Assembly (NCBI GenBank): GCA_019423725.1
Contig: JAHZAW010000007.1
Coordinates: forward strand, 28,664 to 55,013
Direction of reading: 5' to 3'
Origin: Clostridiales bacterium
GTDB lineage: Bacteria > Bacillota > Clostridia > Lachnospirales > Anaerotignaceae
Length of the DNA stretch: 26,350 bases
Both the position numbers and the translations under genes were made by a program. How positions within the stretch are numbered: the stretch's first letter is position 1; each line of letters begins with the position of its first letter. Positions 1 through 7,003 of this stretch are shown piece after piece. The notes below the pieces were generated by a model. The model was given only the letters and a program-made list of their open reading frames with translations. It did no database searches and had not been told where the DNA came from.

Positions 1-1796
1 ATACTGTTAGAAAGTTTCGATATAAGGTCTGAATATATCTCTTCTGTTCTTTCCCTGTATATTCTCGGGAAAGCTGCAAATATCTCTATTCCTCTGTCGT
101 GGGCCTTTTCAATTATCTTCTCAAAGTTATCATCAAGGTCCTCTGACATTTCAAAATATATGGTGTTCACACCCTCACAGGCAGCAGCTGCATTGAACTG
201 ATCCATGGTGCGTACCTTTACATTGAGCTTTTTATTTTTCTTTATGCCGCTTACGCTGGTCTCAGGGAAGGCTACGAACTCCGGCTCCCCATGCTTATTT
301 TTAGAAACTATTTTTTCTTCCAGCATCTCGCAGGCACTTCTTCTCAGCTCATTCAGGGATTTTATATCGACATATAATCCATCATCAAGGACTATATCCA
401 GATTTTTAAGGACAAAGGGCGTAGAACCCATTTTGCCTATCTGCTTTTCAAGTACTTCCTTTGTCACAGGCCTGTTTTCCGCCTTATCGGGCACTGGGCC
501 TTCAACGGCTATGCTTATGCCCTTTTCAAGCCACAGGCTGAGTTTTACCGGCATATTTTCCTTAACTGTGAGCTTGCCATAAATATCAGTCTTTCTTGTA
601 TCCTTGTCATAGGTCTTTTTCATGGAATCCATAAGCGCCTTATCATAGGTTTTATAGACAACGTCATTTTTCTCTATATCGCCCTTTATCATAACGCTTA
701 TTACCTGTCCTGCCCTTGACGGTTTGGATATGCCGCAGCCCACATGGGGTTCTTTTTTAGTCCATACCTCTATGCCGTCTCCTGGCACCAGGGGCTCCCT
801 CGTCCTTATGGATACCCTTCCATATTTTGAGTCATATACATCCACTATTCCTGTTTTGAGTCCCCAGGCCTTAGGCCTTTCTATGCTCATCATATCAGCC
901 CCAGAAGGTATTGTGAAATATCCGTTGGTAAATCCGCCCCTATTGAACAGCTGAAGCAGTATCTTCAGATCTTCCTTATCCACCTTATAACCGGCAGGAT
1001 CCTCAAAATACATATCGATATATTTTCTGTATATGGCAGTAACTCCGGCCACATACTCGGGATTTTTCATTCTTCCCTCTATCTTGAAGGAATTTATGCC
1101 AGCCTCTATGAGCTGGGGCAGTATCTCCAAAGTCTCTACGTCCTTGGGGCTCATAAGATAGCCATCAGCAACCTTTTCATAATCCCTGTGCAGTTCATAG
1201 GGCAGCCTGCATGTCTGGGCACAGCATCCTCTGTTGCCGCTTCTTCCTCCCAGTATGCTGCTCATTATGCACTGGCCTGAAAATGATACACACAGCGCAC
1301 CATGAACGAAACATTCGATCTCAGCTTCTGTATTTTTTCTTATGTTCCTAATTTCATCGATGGAAAGCTCCCTGCTGAGCATGACCTTGTCAAATCCGTT
1401 CTTATAAAGGAAATTCACGTCTTCAACAGTATTTGCCGTAAGCTGTGTGCTGGCATTGAGTTTCATATCGGGAAATGACCTCTTTATGAGATTTGCAGCT
1501 CCCAGGTCCTGTACTATAAGAGCGTCAACGCCTGCCATATACATTTCCTTCACAAAATCGATGAATTTCTTTAATTCTGTGTCTTTGTACAGGGTATTTA
1601 CGGTGACATAAACCTTTGCTCCCCTAAGGTGGCAGTAATCACAGGCTTCACCTATTTCCTCTATGGAAAAATTTCCGGCGTATTTTCTTGCGCTGAAGTC
1701 CTTTCCTCCCAGGTACACCGCATCGGCTCCATTATTTATGGCCGCTTTAAGTGATTCCATGGTACCACAGGGTGAAAGCAGTTCTGGTTTTAACAT
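1..1796 (-). CDS. U32-family protein (RlhA/YdcP-like), 3' end cut by window edge
   Basis: The frame stays open from an ATG at 1794-1796 to the window edge, giving 598 residues without the C-terminus. The start follows GGAGG at 1805-1809 with 8 bases of spacing. The N-terminus has the U32 barrel opening (MLKPELLSPCGTMESLKAAI). The family signature lies at about residues 160-197, with ECFVHGALC, SGQC, RSGNRG and Cys near 169, 176, 191, 192 and 196. Long U32 proteins of this kind have a DUF3656-type C-terminal region. Characterised U32 members such as RlhA act in RNA hydroxylation and use conserved cysteines, probably for an Fe-S cluster, so 'peptidase' is a historical label. It lies 93 bases downstream of zapA, a pairing I recall as common in Clostridia. 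The family call is secure. The exact substrate is not. Confidence 0.9.
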   Translation of the reverse strand, partial: MLKPELLSPCGTMESLKAAINNGADAVYLGGKDFSARKYAGNFSIEEIGEACDYCHLRGAKVYVTVNTLYKDTELKKFIDFVKEMYMAGVDALIVQDLGAANLIKRSFPDMKLNASTQLTANTVEDVNFLYKNGFDKVMLSRELSIDEIRNIRKNTEAEIECFVHGALCVSFSGQCIMSSILGGRSGNRGCCAQTCRLPYELHRDYEKVADGYLMSPKDVETLEILPQLIEAGINSFKIEGRMKNPEYVAGVTAIYRKYIDMYFEDPAGYKVDKEDLKILLQLFNRGGFTNGYFTIPSGADMMSIERPKAWGLKTGIVDVYDSKYGRVSIRTREPLVPGDGIEVWTKKEPHVGCGISKPSRAGQVISVMIKGDIEKNDVVYKTYDKALMDSMKKTYDKDTRKTDIYGKLTVKENMPVKLSLWLEKGISIAVEGPVPDKAENRPVTKEVLEKQIGKMGSTPFVLKNLDIVLDDGLYVDIKSLNELRRSACEMLEEKIVSKNKHGEPEFVAFPETSVSGIKKNKKLNVKVRTMDQFNAAAACEGVNTIYFEMSEDLDDNFEKIIEKAHDRGIEIFAAFPRIYRERTEEIYSDLISKLSNS

Positions 1797-1823
1797 AGGA
1801 TTTTCCTCCAAAATACTCAAATA

Positions 1824-1882
1824 GGGCGGGATATAATACTCTCATAAAACCATTGTCTTTAAGAGATATATGACCCCCGCCC
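1824..1882 (-). other. Long hairpin between zapA and the U32 gene (possible attenuator)
   Basis: The arms GGGCGGG (1824-1830) and CCCGCCC (1876-1882) are perfect complements. Partial pairing continues inside them through ATAT and TCTC/GAGA segments. In the minus-strand transcript the structure ends just before a UA-rich stretch and about 15 bases before the U32 ribosome binding site. The U tract is weak, so it may be a leaky terminator, a processing site or an attenuator. Confidence 0.4.
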
Positions 1883-1889
1883 CGTATAC

Positions 1890-2345
1890 TCATTGCTTGT
1901 TTTTGTTCTTATTTGTTATGTTTTTGCTGGCATCAAGGGCTACAAAATATTCATCAAGCTGGTCTTCAACCTGCGCCTTTTCCTCAGCCAGCATATTCAT
2001 ATCGTCCTTTAAGATATAAATATCCCGGTTAAGCTGCTCTATTTCCTTTTTTGCCTCTTCAAGTTCCTTGTTACAGTTTTCAAGTTTTTCTTTAAGCTCA
2101 GAAATCTCTGTTTCAAGACTGCTGTTCTTTTCCTTTTCCTTGAAATAGTCATCAGCAACATTAATTGAAGTGAGTATTGACGCCATGGCCACATTCATCC
2201 GCCGTCCGTTTTCACCGGAACGTAATTCTTTATTTTTTTCCTCTATGTACTCGGCTACGCTTTTCATATATTCCGGAGTTTCCGTTCCCACAAGGGTCAT
2301 CATTTTGCCCTCGATCATAACCTGTACATGATTTTTTTCAGCCAT
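1890..2345 (-). CDS. zapA: Cell division protein ZapA
   Basis: This 151-residue cytoplasmic protein stimulates bundling and cross-linking of FtsZ filaments at the Z ring. The N-terminal ZapA head spans about residues 1-75 (VQVMIEGKMMTLVGTETPEYM, AMASILTSINVADDYFK), followed by a long charged coiled coil at about 70-130 (ETEISELKEKLENCNKELEE). It is longer than typical ZapA of about 85-110 residues, because the coiled coil and a basic, Asn/Lys-rich tail are extended. GAGGTG at 2354-2359 lies 8 bases before the ATG. It sits in the same block as ftsZ and ftsQ, which supports the assignment. The U32 gene follows after a hairpin. Confidence 0.9.
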   Translation of the reverse strand: MAEKNHVQVMIEGKMMTLVGTETPEYMKSVAEYIEEKNKELRSGENGRRMNVAMASILTSINVADDYFKEKEKNSSLETEISELKEKLENCNKELEEAKKEIEQLNRDIYILKDDMNMLAEEKAQVEDQLDEYFVALDASKNITNKNKNKQ

Positions 2346-2382
2346 CTGCCGTTCACCTCAAACTACTCATTTTAATAGAACA

Positions 2383-2411
2383 AGTATATCATAGTAACTA
2401 AAATTTCTCCA
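2383..2411 (-). promoter_or_regulatory. Extended -10 promoter of zapA
   Basis: On the minus strand TATACT lies at 2383-2388, preceded by TGA (2389-2391), which makes an extended -10 (TGnTATACT). A weak -35, TGGAGA, is at 2406-2411 with 17 bases of spacing. The predicted start is near 2376, giving a leader of about 30 bases. Confidence 0.5.
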
Positions 2412-2427
2412 TAATTTTTAGAAAAAA

Positions 2428-3336
2428 TTAAGAGAATTTAGCTGACACCTTATCATAGCATGGAGTCGGTATGCCATACTGTTTTCCAAGCCTTGAAACT
2501 CCAAAAATAAGTGTATCTATCTCTGAATTTTTACCGGCTTCCAAGTCCCTCTGAAGGGAAGTTTTGATATCATCTCCAAAGGAATCCACAGTTGCCATGT
2601 CTTCCTCAAAAAGGGTAGGGCTGACATTTACCTTCATTGCCTTTCCAACCTCTATTATTTCCCTTACCAGTGACTTATAAAACTCTCTGACTTCTCCTTC
2701 CCTATGTATGGCTCCAGCGTCAACATCATAGTAGGCACCAGCAGCCGCAAAGGCGGATATGAAAGAAAATTTCTTAAATGTATCCCTAAGTATATCATCG
2801 GAAATATCAGATATGACTCCCGCTGACTTAAGGTCTGAAACCACTTGCTCCATAAGTCCTGCCTTGACATCCTCATTATAGGGATTTCCGAAAAATACCT
2901 TAAATGTCTCTCCAGCATGGACTATCTTTCCAGGTCCATCGATATAAGCGCTTATATATATACATCCCTCAAGGAATTTTACCCCGGGAAGATACTCCTT
3001 AAGTTTTGCTCCGGTCTTAAACATATTTAAAATAGGTATAACTATGGTATCGGCAGAAGAAGCCCTTTCAATAACCGGTACTATATCCTCAAGGGAATAG
3101 CTCTTTACGCATACGAATATGACATCGTATTTTTCATTTATGTCCTTGCCTTCAAGAGCTTTGACATTTTTTATTTCCATATGTCCCTTAAGGCCGGATT
3201 CAACTAAAAGTCCGTTATTTTTCATGGCCTCAAGATGCACTCCCCTGGCTACGAATGTAACGTCCTTTCCCTCTGACGCCAGAAATGCTCCTATGGCTCC
3301 GCCTGTTCCTCCGGTACCGATTATCAAATATTTCAT
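2428..3336 (-). CDS. Ketopantoate-reductase-like NADPH oxidoreductase (ApbA/PanE family)
   Basis: This 302-residue protein belongs to the ApbA/PanE family, whose best-known member reduces 2-dehydropantoate to pantoate with NADPH in CoA synthesis. The N-terminus is a Rossmann fold with IIGTGGTGGAIG at residues 5-16. Lys78 in VCVKSY, Asn104, Lys189, Ser260 and Glu272 match the spacing of PanE functional residues by eye. The two asparagines expected four and eight residues after the catalytic lysine are Ile193 and Ala197 here, so it may use another substrate. The ATG follows GGAGG (3344-3348) with 7 bases of spacing. It sits directly behind the ftsZ hairpin and has no other pantothenate gene nearby. 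The family is secure and the true PanE role is doubtful. Confidence 0.8.
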   Translation of the reverse strand: MKYLIIGTGGTGGAIGAFLASEGKDVTFVARGVHLEAMKNNGLLVESGLKGHMEIKNVKALEGKDINEKYDVIFVCVKSYSLEDIVPVIERASSADTIVIPILNMFKTGAKLKEYLPGVKFLEGCIYISAYIDGPGKIVHAGETFKVFFGNPYNEDVKAGLMEQVVSDLKSAGVISDISDDILRDTFKKFSFISAFAAAGAYYDVDAGAIHREGEVREFYKSLVREIIEVGKAMKVNVSPTLFEEDMATVDSFGDDIKTSLQRDLEAGKNSEIDTLIFGVSRLGKQYGIPTPCYDKVSAKFS

Positions 3337-3350
3337 TAAATTCCCTCCTT

Positions 3351-3389
3351 CTATAAAACAAGCTGCTCCCGTAAATCCAAGAGCAGCTT
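3351..3389 (-). terminator. Hairpin terminator after ftsZ
   Basis: The perfect 9-bp arms AAGCTGCTC (3360-3368) and GAGCAGCTT (3381-3389) enclose a 12-base loop. On the minus strand they are followed by TGTTTTAT. This fits an intrinsic terminator for ftsZ. It ends only about 15 bases before the next start codon, so any read-through would feed the ketopantoate-reductase-like gene. Confidence 0.75.
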
Positions 3390-3415
3390 TAAATTCGCCG
3401 ATGGTTATGATCTAT

Positions 3416-4573
3416 TTACATTTTTTTCCTTCTAAGGAAGCTGGGGATATCTATATCAAGATCGACCTTTTCGCCGTTATTATCGATATATGATACGACT
3501 TCAGGCTGGCTTTCTGTTTTTTCTTCTTTCTCCTCAGCAGGCTTCTCTTCAGCTTCTTTTGTTGTTTCAGCCTTTGCCTCAGGCTTTTTATCTGCGTTAT
3601 CATCATTGAATCCAGCATAGTCGATTCCTGTGGCGATAACAGTAACGATAACTTTGTCCTCAAGTTCTTCGTTAAGAGTTGTACCAAATATGATCTCAGC
3701 ATTGGGATCGATGGCTTCAGAAATAAGGCTCGCAGCCTCTCCTGCCTCAAGAAGTCCAAGGTTAGCGTCACCACAGATGTTGATGAGCACATATTTAGCT
3801 CCGGCAATGGTAGTCTCAAGAAGAGGGCTGGAGATAGCAGCTTTAGCAGCCATTTCTGCCTTGTTCTCGCCTGTTCCGATACCAATACCCATATGAGCGA
3901 TACCCTTATCAGACATAATAGTCCTTACGTCAGCAAAGTCAAGGTTGATGATTCCAGGGCTTGAAATAAGATCAGTTATACCTGAAACACCCTGTCTGAG
4001 TATTTCATCGGCCTTTCTGAAAGCTTCAACCATTGTTGTTTTCTTATCTATGATGCTTAAAAGTTTCTGGTTAGGAATAATTACAAGAGTATCAACGTTT
4101 TTCTTAAGCTGTGCAATGCCCATTTCGGCATTTGACATTCTTTTCTTTCCCTCAAAAAGGAAGGGTTTTGTTACAACACCGACCGTAAGTTTTCCCATTT
4201 CCTTTGCGATTCCAGCAACCTTGGGAGCTGCTCCGGTACCTGTTCCGCCGCCCATACCTGCTGTTACGAATACCATATCAGCATCTTTAAAAGCATTGGC
4301 GATCTCTTCTCTTGTCTCATCTACGCTCTTTTCTCCTACCTCAGGATTTCCGCCGGCACCAAGTCCCCTTGTAAGTTTCTCGCCGATCTGGATCTTTGTC
4401 TGGGCAAGTGATCTGTCGAGCTGCTGTTTATCTGTATTAATAGAAATGAAATCCACTCCGGTCATATTGTCGGCGATCATTCTGTCAACCGCATTGTTTC
4501 CGCCGCCGCCTACACCTACAACCTTTATCTGCGCAACATTAGTGTTATTCATATCAAATTCTATTCCGGCCAT
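3416..4573 (-). CDS. ftsZ: Cell division protein FtsZ
   Basis: FtsZ is the tubulin-like GTPase that polymerises into the Z ring. The 385-residue product has the nucleotide-binding glycines near 20-25 (VGVGGGGNNAVDRM), the tubulin signature GGGTGTG at 108-114, and the synergy-loop motif NLDFAD at 210-215 that completes the GTPase site of the neighbouring subunit. A Lys/Glu-rich disordered linker spans about 328-365. The C-terminal tail, DIDIPSFLRRKKM, is the docking peptide for partners such as FtsA, SepF and ZapD-type proteins. Length and domain order are normal for Firmicutes. GGAGG (4580-4584) lies 6 bases before the ATG. It has its own predicted promoter downstream of ftsQ and ends at a hairpin terminator. 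Confidence 0.98.
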   Translation of the reverse strand: MAGIEFDMNNTNVAQIKVVGVGGGGNNAVDRMIADNMTGVDFISINTDKQQLDRSLAQTKIQIGEKLTRGLGAGGNPEVGEKSVDETREEIANAFKDADMVFVTAGMGGGTGTGAAPKVAGIAKEMGKLTVGVVTKPFLFEGKKRMSNAEMGIAQLKKNVDTLVIIPNQKLLSIIDKKTTMVEAFRKADEILRQGVSGITDLISSPGIINLDFADVRTIMSDKGIAHMGIGIGTGENKAEMAAKAAISSPLLETTIAGAKYVLINICGDANLGLLEAGEAASLISEAIDPNAEIIFGTTLNEELEDKVIVTVIATGIDYAGFNDDNADKKPEAKAETTKEAEEKPAEEKEEKTESQPEVVSYIDNNGEKVDLDIDIPSFLRRKKM

Positions 4574-4663
4574 TGTAATCCTCCTAAACTTTCTCCAGTA
4601 TATGTAAAATTTTTATTATCAAGCTGGTAAACATAATTATTCATTCTCGAATTCTCATATTAC

Positions 4664-4692
4664 ATTGTATATTGTTTTTGTCTAATATTCAA
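4664..4692 (-). promoter_or_regulatory. SigA-type promoter of ftsZ
   Basis: On the minus strand the -35 is TTGAAT (4687-4692) and the -10 is TACAAT (4664-4669), with 17 bases of spacing. The predicted start near 4657 gives a leader of about 84 bases. It lies in the 162-base gap between ftsQ and ftsZ. Confidence 0.55.
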
Positions 4693-4735
4693 TAAAAAAT
4701 TTAATTTTTAAAGAAATTTTTAAGGTCTGTATAAA

Positions 4736-5830
4736 TTACGTTGAGTATTTGAAAATTATGGGCTTGCTCAGATCCTGGAGGTCAAGGGTGCCCATATCTC
4801 CCTCTGGTATTTCGGCTACAGCTTCAGACATGGTCTTTATTTTTTCTTCCATTCTCGATGTATCCCCCAGAAGGACTTTTATATTATCCACATAGGCGTA
4901 TATATTCTCACTGTCAGCCACATTTATGCTGACTTTCTTATCCAGCACATCATACTTTGACATGGCCTTCGATATGACAAGGGCCGCTTCAAAGGATTCC
5001 TGATTCTCAACCTGCATAACTTCCCCAACAGTAAAAGAACTGAACTTTAATCCTTCTATTATTGGAAGGTTTTCCGATGTTTCGCTCTTTACATCTATTA
5101 CCCTGCCCTCACGGTCAAGATACAGATAGTTTCCAAGATAATTTATATATCCGCAGATCCTGTTTTCATCTACGGTTATTACCATGGTATCAGGAAATCT
5201 GAATGATATATCGACGCTTGATATATATTTATCGCTCTCCAGTATCTTTTCAGCCCTTCCCTTATTGAAAAATACTCCATTATCACCGTTCTCCAGTCCT
5301 ATCCTGGAACATATATCTTCCTTGGTAAAATACTGGAGTTCATTTATTTCTATGTTTTGAACAGCAAAAACAGGTGAAGCCAGTATAACTGTTCCAACAG
5401 CCGCCAATACAGCCGCTGCTCCTATGACCTTCACCAGTATTCTTCCTTTTCTCCTGCCCCTGACGGCCTGCTTTTTTAAAGGCTGTTTATTCGAAGGCTT
5501 TTTTCTTTTCTTCCCCTTCTTAGCCATGCCCTCATCGTAAAGCCCATCATCATCTTCATCGGAAAAGCTGTCATCTGAATATACAGGCCCATTTTCATCA
5601 TCGGATGTTTCTTCTTCATCCAGCTCCTCATCTTCATCAGCATATTCGTAATGATCGTCATACTCATCATTATCATCATTATTTTCCTGGATTTCCCCGT
5701 TATCATCCAGGTCTTCGTTAAAAAATTCTTTTATGTACTGCCTGTATTCCGATAGATCTATTACTTCAGCTTCTTTGCCCTCATTTTTTCCCCCGTTGTC
5801 TTCATCGAATGAAAATTTTATTTCTTTCAT
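4736..5830 (-). CDS. ftsQ: Cell division protein FtsQ/DivIB with a long acidic cytoplasmic tail
   Basis: FtsQ/DivIB is a bitopic divisome protein that works with FtsL and FtsB/DivIC to control septal peptidoglycan synthesis. In the 364-residue product, residues about 38-100 are a very acidic, Asp/Glu-rich cytoplasmic tail. A basic stretch at 103-130 (KKGKKRKKPSNKQ, RGRRKGR) precedes a single transmembrane helix at about 131-152. A POTRA domain follows at about 155-225 (FAVQNIEINELQYFTKEDI, then RFPDTMVITVDE), and then the beta domain. AGGTGA (5838-5843) lies 7 bases before the ATG. The position upstream of ftsZ agrees with clostridial division clusters. The long acidic tail is unusual compared with FtsQ proteins that have short cytoplasmic ends. 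Confidence 0.92.
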   Translation of the reverse strand: MKEIKFSFDEDNGGKNEGKEAEVIDLSEYRQYIKEFFNEDLDDNGEIQENNDDNDEYDDHYEYADEDEELDEEETSDDENGPVYSDDSFSDEDDDGLYDEGMAKKGKKRKKPSNKQPLKKQAVRGRRKGRILVKVIGAAAVLAAVGTVILASPVFAVQNIEINELQYFTKEDICSRIGLENGDNGVFFNKGRAEKILESDKYISSVDISFRFPDTMVITVDENRICGYINYLGNYLYLDREGRVIDVKSETSENLPIIEGLKFSSFTVGEVMQVENQESFEAALVISKAMSKYDVLDKKVSINVADSENIYAYVDNIKVLLGDTSRMEEKIKTMSEAVAEIPEGDMGTLDLQDLSKPIIFKYST

Positions 5831-5854
5831 TAATATATCACCTGACTTTTTGGG

Positions 5855-5880
5855 AATTTATCTGCCTAATTTATCTGTCC
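5855..5880 (-). repeat. Tandem 13-bp repeat in the ftsQ leader
   Basis: AATTTATCTGCCT (5855-5867) is followed directly by AATTTATCTGTCC (5868-5880), so 10 of the first 10 bases are identical and 11 or more of 13 overall. The pair sits just downstream of the predicted ftsQ transcription start, where a repressor or RNA-level control could act. Confidence 0.6.
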
Positions 5881-5889
5881 AATTAATAT

Positions 5890-5919
5890 AGTATAATGGT
5901 TTGTCCGCCTCCGTGTCAA
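5890..5919 (-). promoter_or_regulatory. SigA-type promoter of ftsQ
   Basis: On the minus strand a perfect -35, TTGACA (5914-5919), is separated by 18 bases from TATACT (5890-5895). The predicted start near 5883 gives a leader of about 52 bases that contains the tandem 13-bp repeat. Confidence 0.65.
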
Positions 5920-5939
5920 TAAAATAAACTTTTTTCACT

Positions 5940-5967
5940 CACCTATTGAAAAAATCCTCATATTATA
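5940..5967 (+). promoter_or_regulatory. SigK-like promoter of the cysteine-rich gene
   Basis: CATATTATA at 5959-5967 matches the sporulation sigma-K -10 consensus CATAnnnTA exactly. CACC at 5940-5943 matches its -35 consensus mACm, with 16 bases between AC and CATA. The predicted start near 5974 gives a leader of about 25 bases. The match is by eye on an AT-rich stretch. No sigma-A promoter of comparable quality is seen here. Confidence 0.45.
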
Positions 5968-5998
5968 TAGCATATAAAATATATGGGAGGCATTGGAT

Positions 5999-6877
5999 AT
6001 GTCTTGCTGTGAATCAAATTATAACTGCTCAGCTCAGTCTAATGCAGCTACAGAAGATTGTATTATAGCTTATAAAATTTTTGATCAGTGTCGTAAACAG
6101 ATTTGTTTAACACCTTGTCTGCTCGGTCCGGCCCGCTGCGCAAGGAACACATCTTCCTGCAATGAAATACTTCAGGAAGGCGACATCATAGTTCCTCCTA
6201 TGAATGCCGCTTCAGTTTCAATCGATGACCTCTGTCTTTGCAAAATACTCATCACAAAGAAAAAAGAAAACGCTTTCAGAACTGGCTACTGGGATGTTGA
6301 GATCAAATTCGTATTCTCATACACCATTACTTTCAGAGATTCTGACTGCAACTTCATCACCTGCAAGAGAGCCACAAGTGTATATACTATGCAGGTAACT
6401 CTCTTTGGTTCTGTTGGAAGCGACACAGCCATGGCAACTGACCTTGTCAACGCTGAGGGTATCTCTGCTTCATCAGGCCCCTTCGTATCAGTTGAAGCTA
6501 AGGCTGCTGGCCTTGCCGCTGAACTCAGACTTACTCCTAAATGCAATTGTGACTGCAACTGTGGATGCGGATGTGGATGCGATGATTCTGTTACAGAAGT
6601 TCCCACAGCTGTATGTGTTACCATTGGACTGTTTGCCATCATAAGACTTTTCCGCCCTGTAAATATGCTCGTACGCAACTACGGATGCTGCATACCCGAG
6701 GACTGCTCAGGTGCTGAAAGTTCAGAAAACGTATGTGACTTCTTCAACAGTCTTTCATTCCCTTCAGATATGTTCTGCCCGCCCACGCTCAGCGAACTGG
6801 AAAGCGGATGCGGATGTTCAAACAATAACAACAGCGGCTCATGCAGTTCCTGCGGAAGCTGCTCATCATGCAGATAA
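5999..6877 (+). CDS. Cysteine-rich conserved clostridial protein, possible spore-surface protein
   Basis: The 292-residue product has 32 cysteines (about 11%), no signal peptide and no clear membrane helix. Cys alternates with other residues at 182-194 (CNCDCNCGCGCGC), and the tail from about 271 is Cys/Ser/Gly-rich. Between them are two better-ordered parts: about 22-180 (YKIFDQCRKQICLTPC, then GYWDVEIKFVFSYTITFRD) and about 203-262 (AVCVTIGLFAIIRLFRPVNML). I recall similar core sequences in other clostridial proteins of unknown function but cannot name a characterised family. The start is the ATG at 5999, 8 bases after GGGAGG (5985-5990). The TTG at 5993 is too close to that site. Cysteine richness and a sigma-K-like promoter suggest a cross-linked coat or exosporium protein. 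Metal binding is an alternative. Confidence 0.75.
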   Translation: MSCCESNYNCSAQSNAATEDCIIAYKIFDQCRKQICLTPCLLGPARCARNTSSCNEILQEGDIIVPPMNAASVSIDDLCLCKILITKKKENAFRTGYWDVEIKFVFSYTITFRDSDCNFITCKRATSVYTMQVTLFGSVGSDTAMATDLVNAEGISASSGPFVSVEAKAAGLAAELRLTPKCNCDCNCGCGCGCDDSVTEVPTAVCVTIGLFAIIRLFRPVNMLVRNYGCCIPEDCSGAESSENVCDFFNSLSFPSDMFCPPTLSELESGCGCSNNNNSGSCSSCGSCSSCR

Positions 6878-6951
6878 ATCTGCTGATAAAACTGTGATTT
6901 AGAGCCGGAGGATGATCCACCGGCTGACAACAGATGATATCCGCCATTAAA

Positions 6952-6990
6952 AAAGCTCATAAGGCCTGCCAGTCAGGCTTTATGAGCTTT
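6952..6990. terminator. Bidirectional terminator between convergent genes
   Basis: The arms at 6952-6968 and 6974-6990 pair over 17 positions with one G-U-type wobble and a 5-base loop. On the minus strand the hairpin is followed by a run of T (GCTTTTTTAATGG). On the plus strand it is followed by T-rich ATTTACATTT. It can end both the cysteine-rich gene and the SLH-CAP gene. Confidence 0.85.
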
Positions 6991-7003
6991 ATTTACATTT
7001 ATA

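Noticed and set aside
205..954. Plus-strand open frames in the U32 region (205-582, 724-954)
   Set aside because: Antisense to the well-supported U32 coding frame; no ribosome binding site and no recognisable product.
3630..4607. Plus-strand open frames opposite ftsZ
   Set aside because: Shadow frames of the strongly conserved FtsZ sequence; composition follows the opposite strand.
5971..5980. CATATAAAAT as a sigma-E/K -10 element
   Set aside because: A transcript from it would start at the ribosome binding site and no -35 is correctly spaced; CATATTATA at 5959 fits better.
5993..5998. TTG start for the cysteine-rich gene
   Set aside because: It lies only 2 bases after GGGAGG, while the ATG at 5999 has ideal 8-base spacing.
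6903..6924. AGCCGG/CCGGCT hairpin after the cysteine-rich gene as its terminator
   Set aside because: It is short and not followed by a T run; the 17-bp hairpin at 6952-6990 is the far better terminator.
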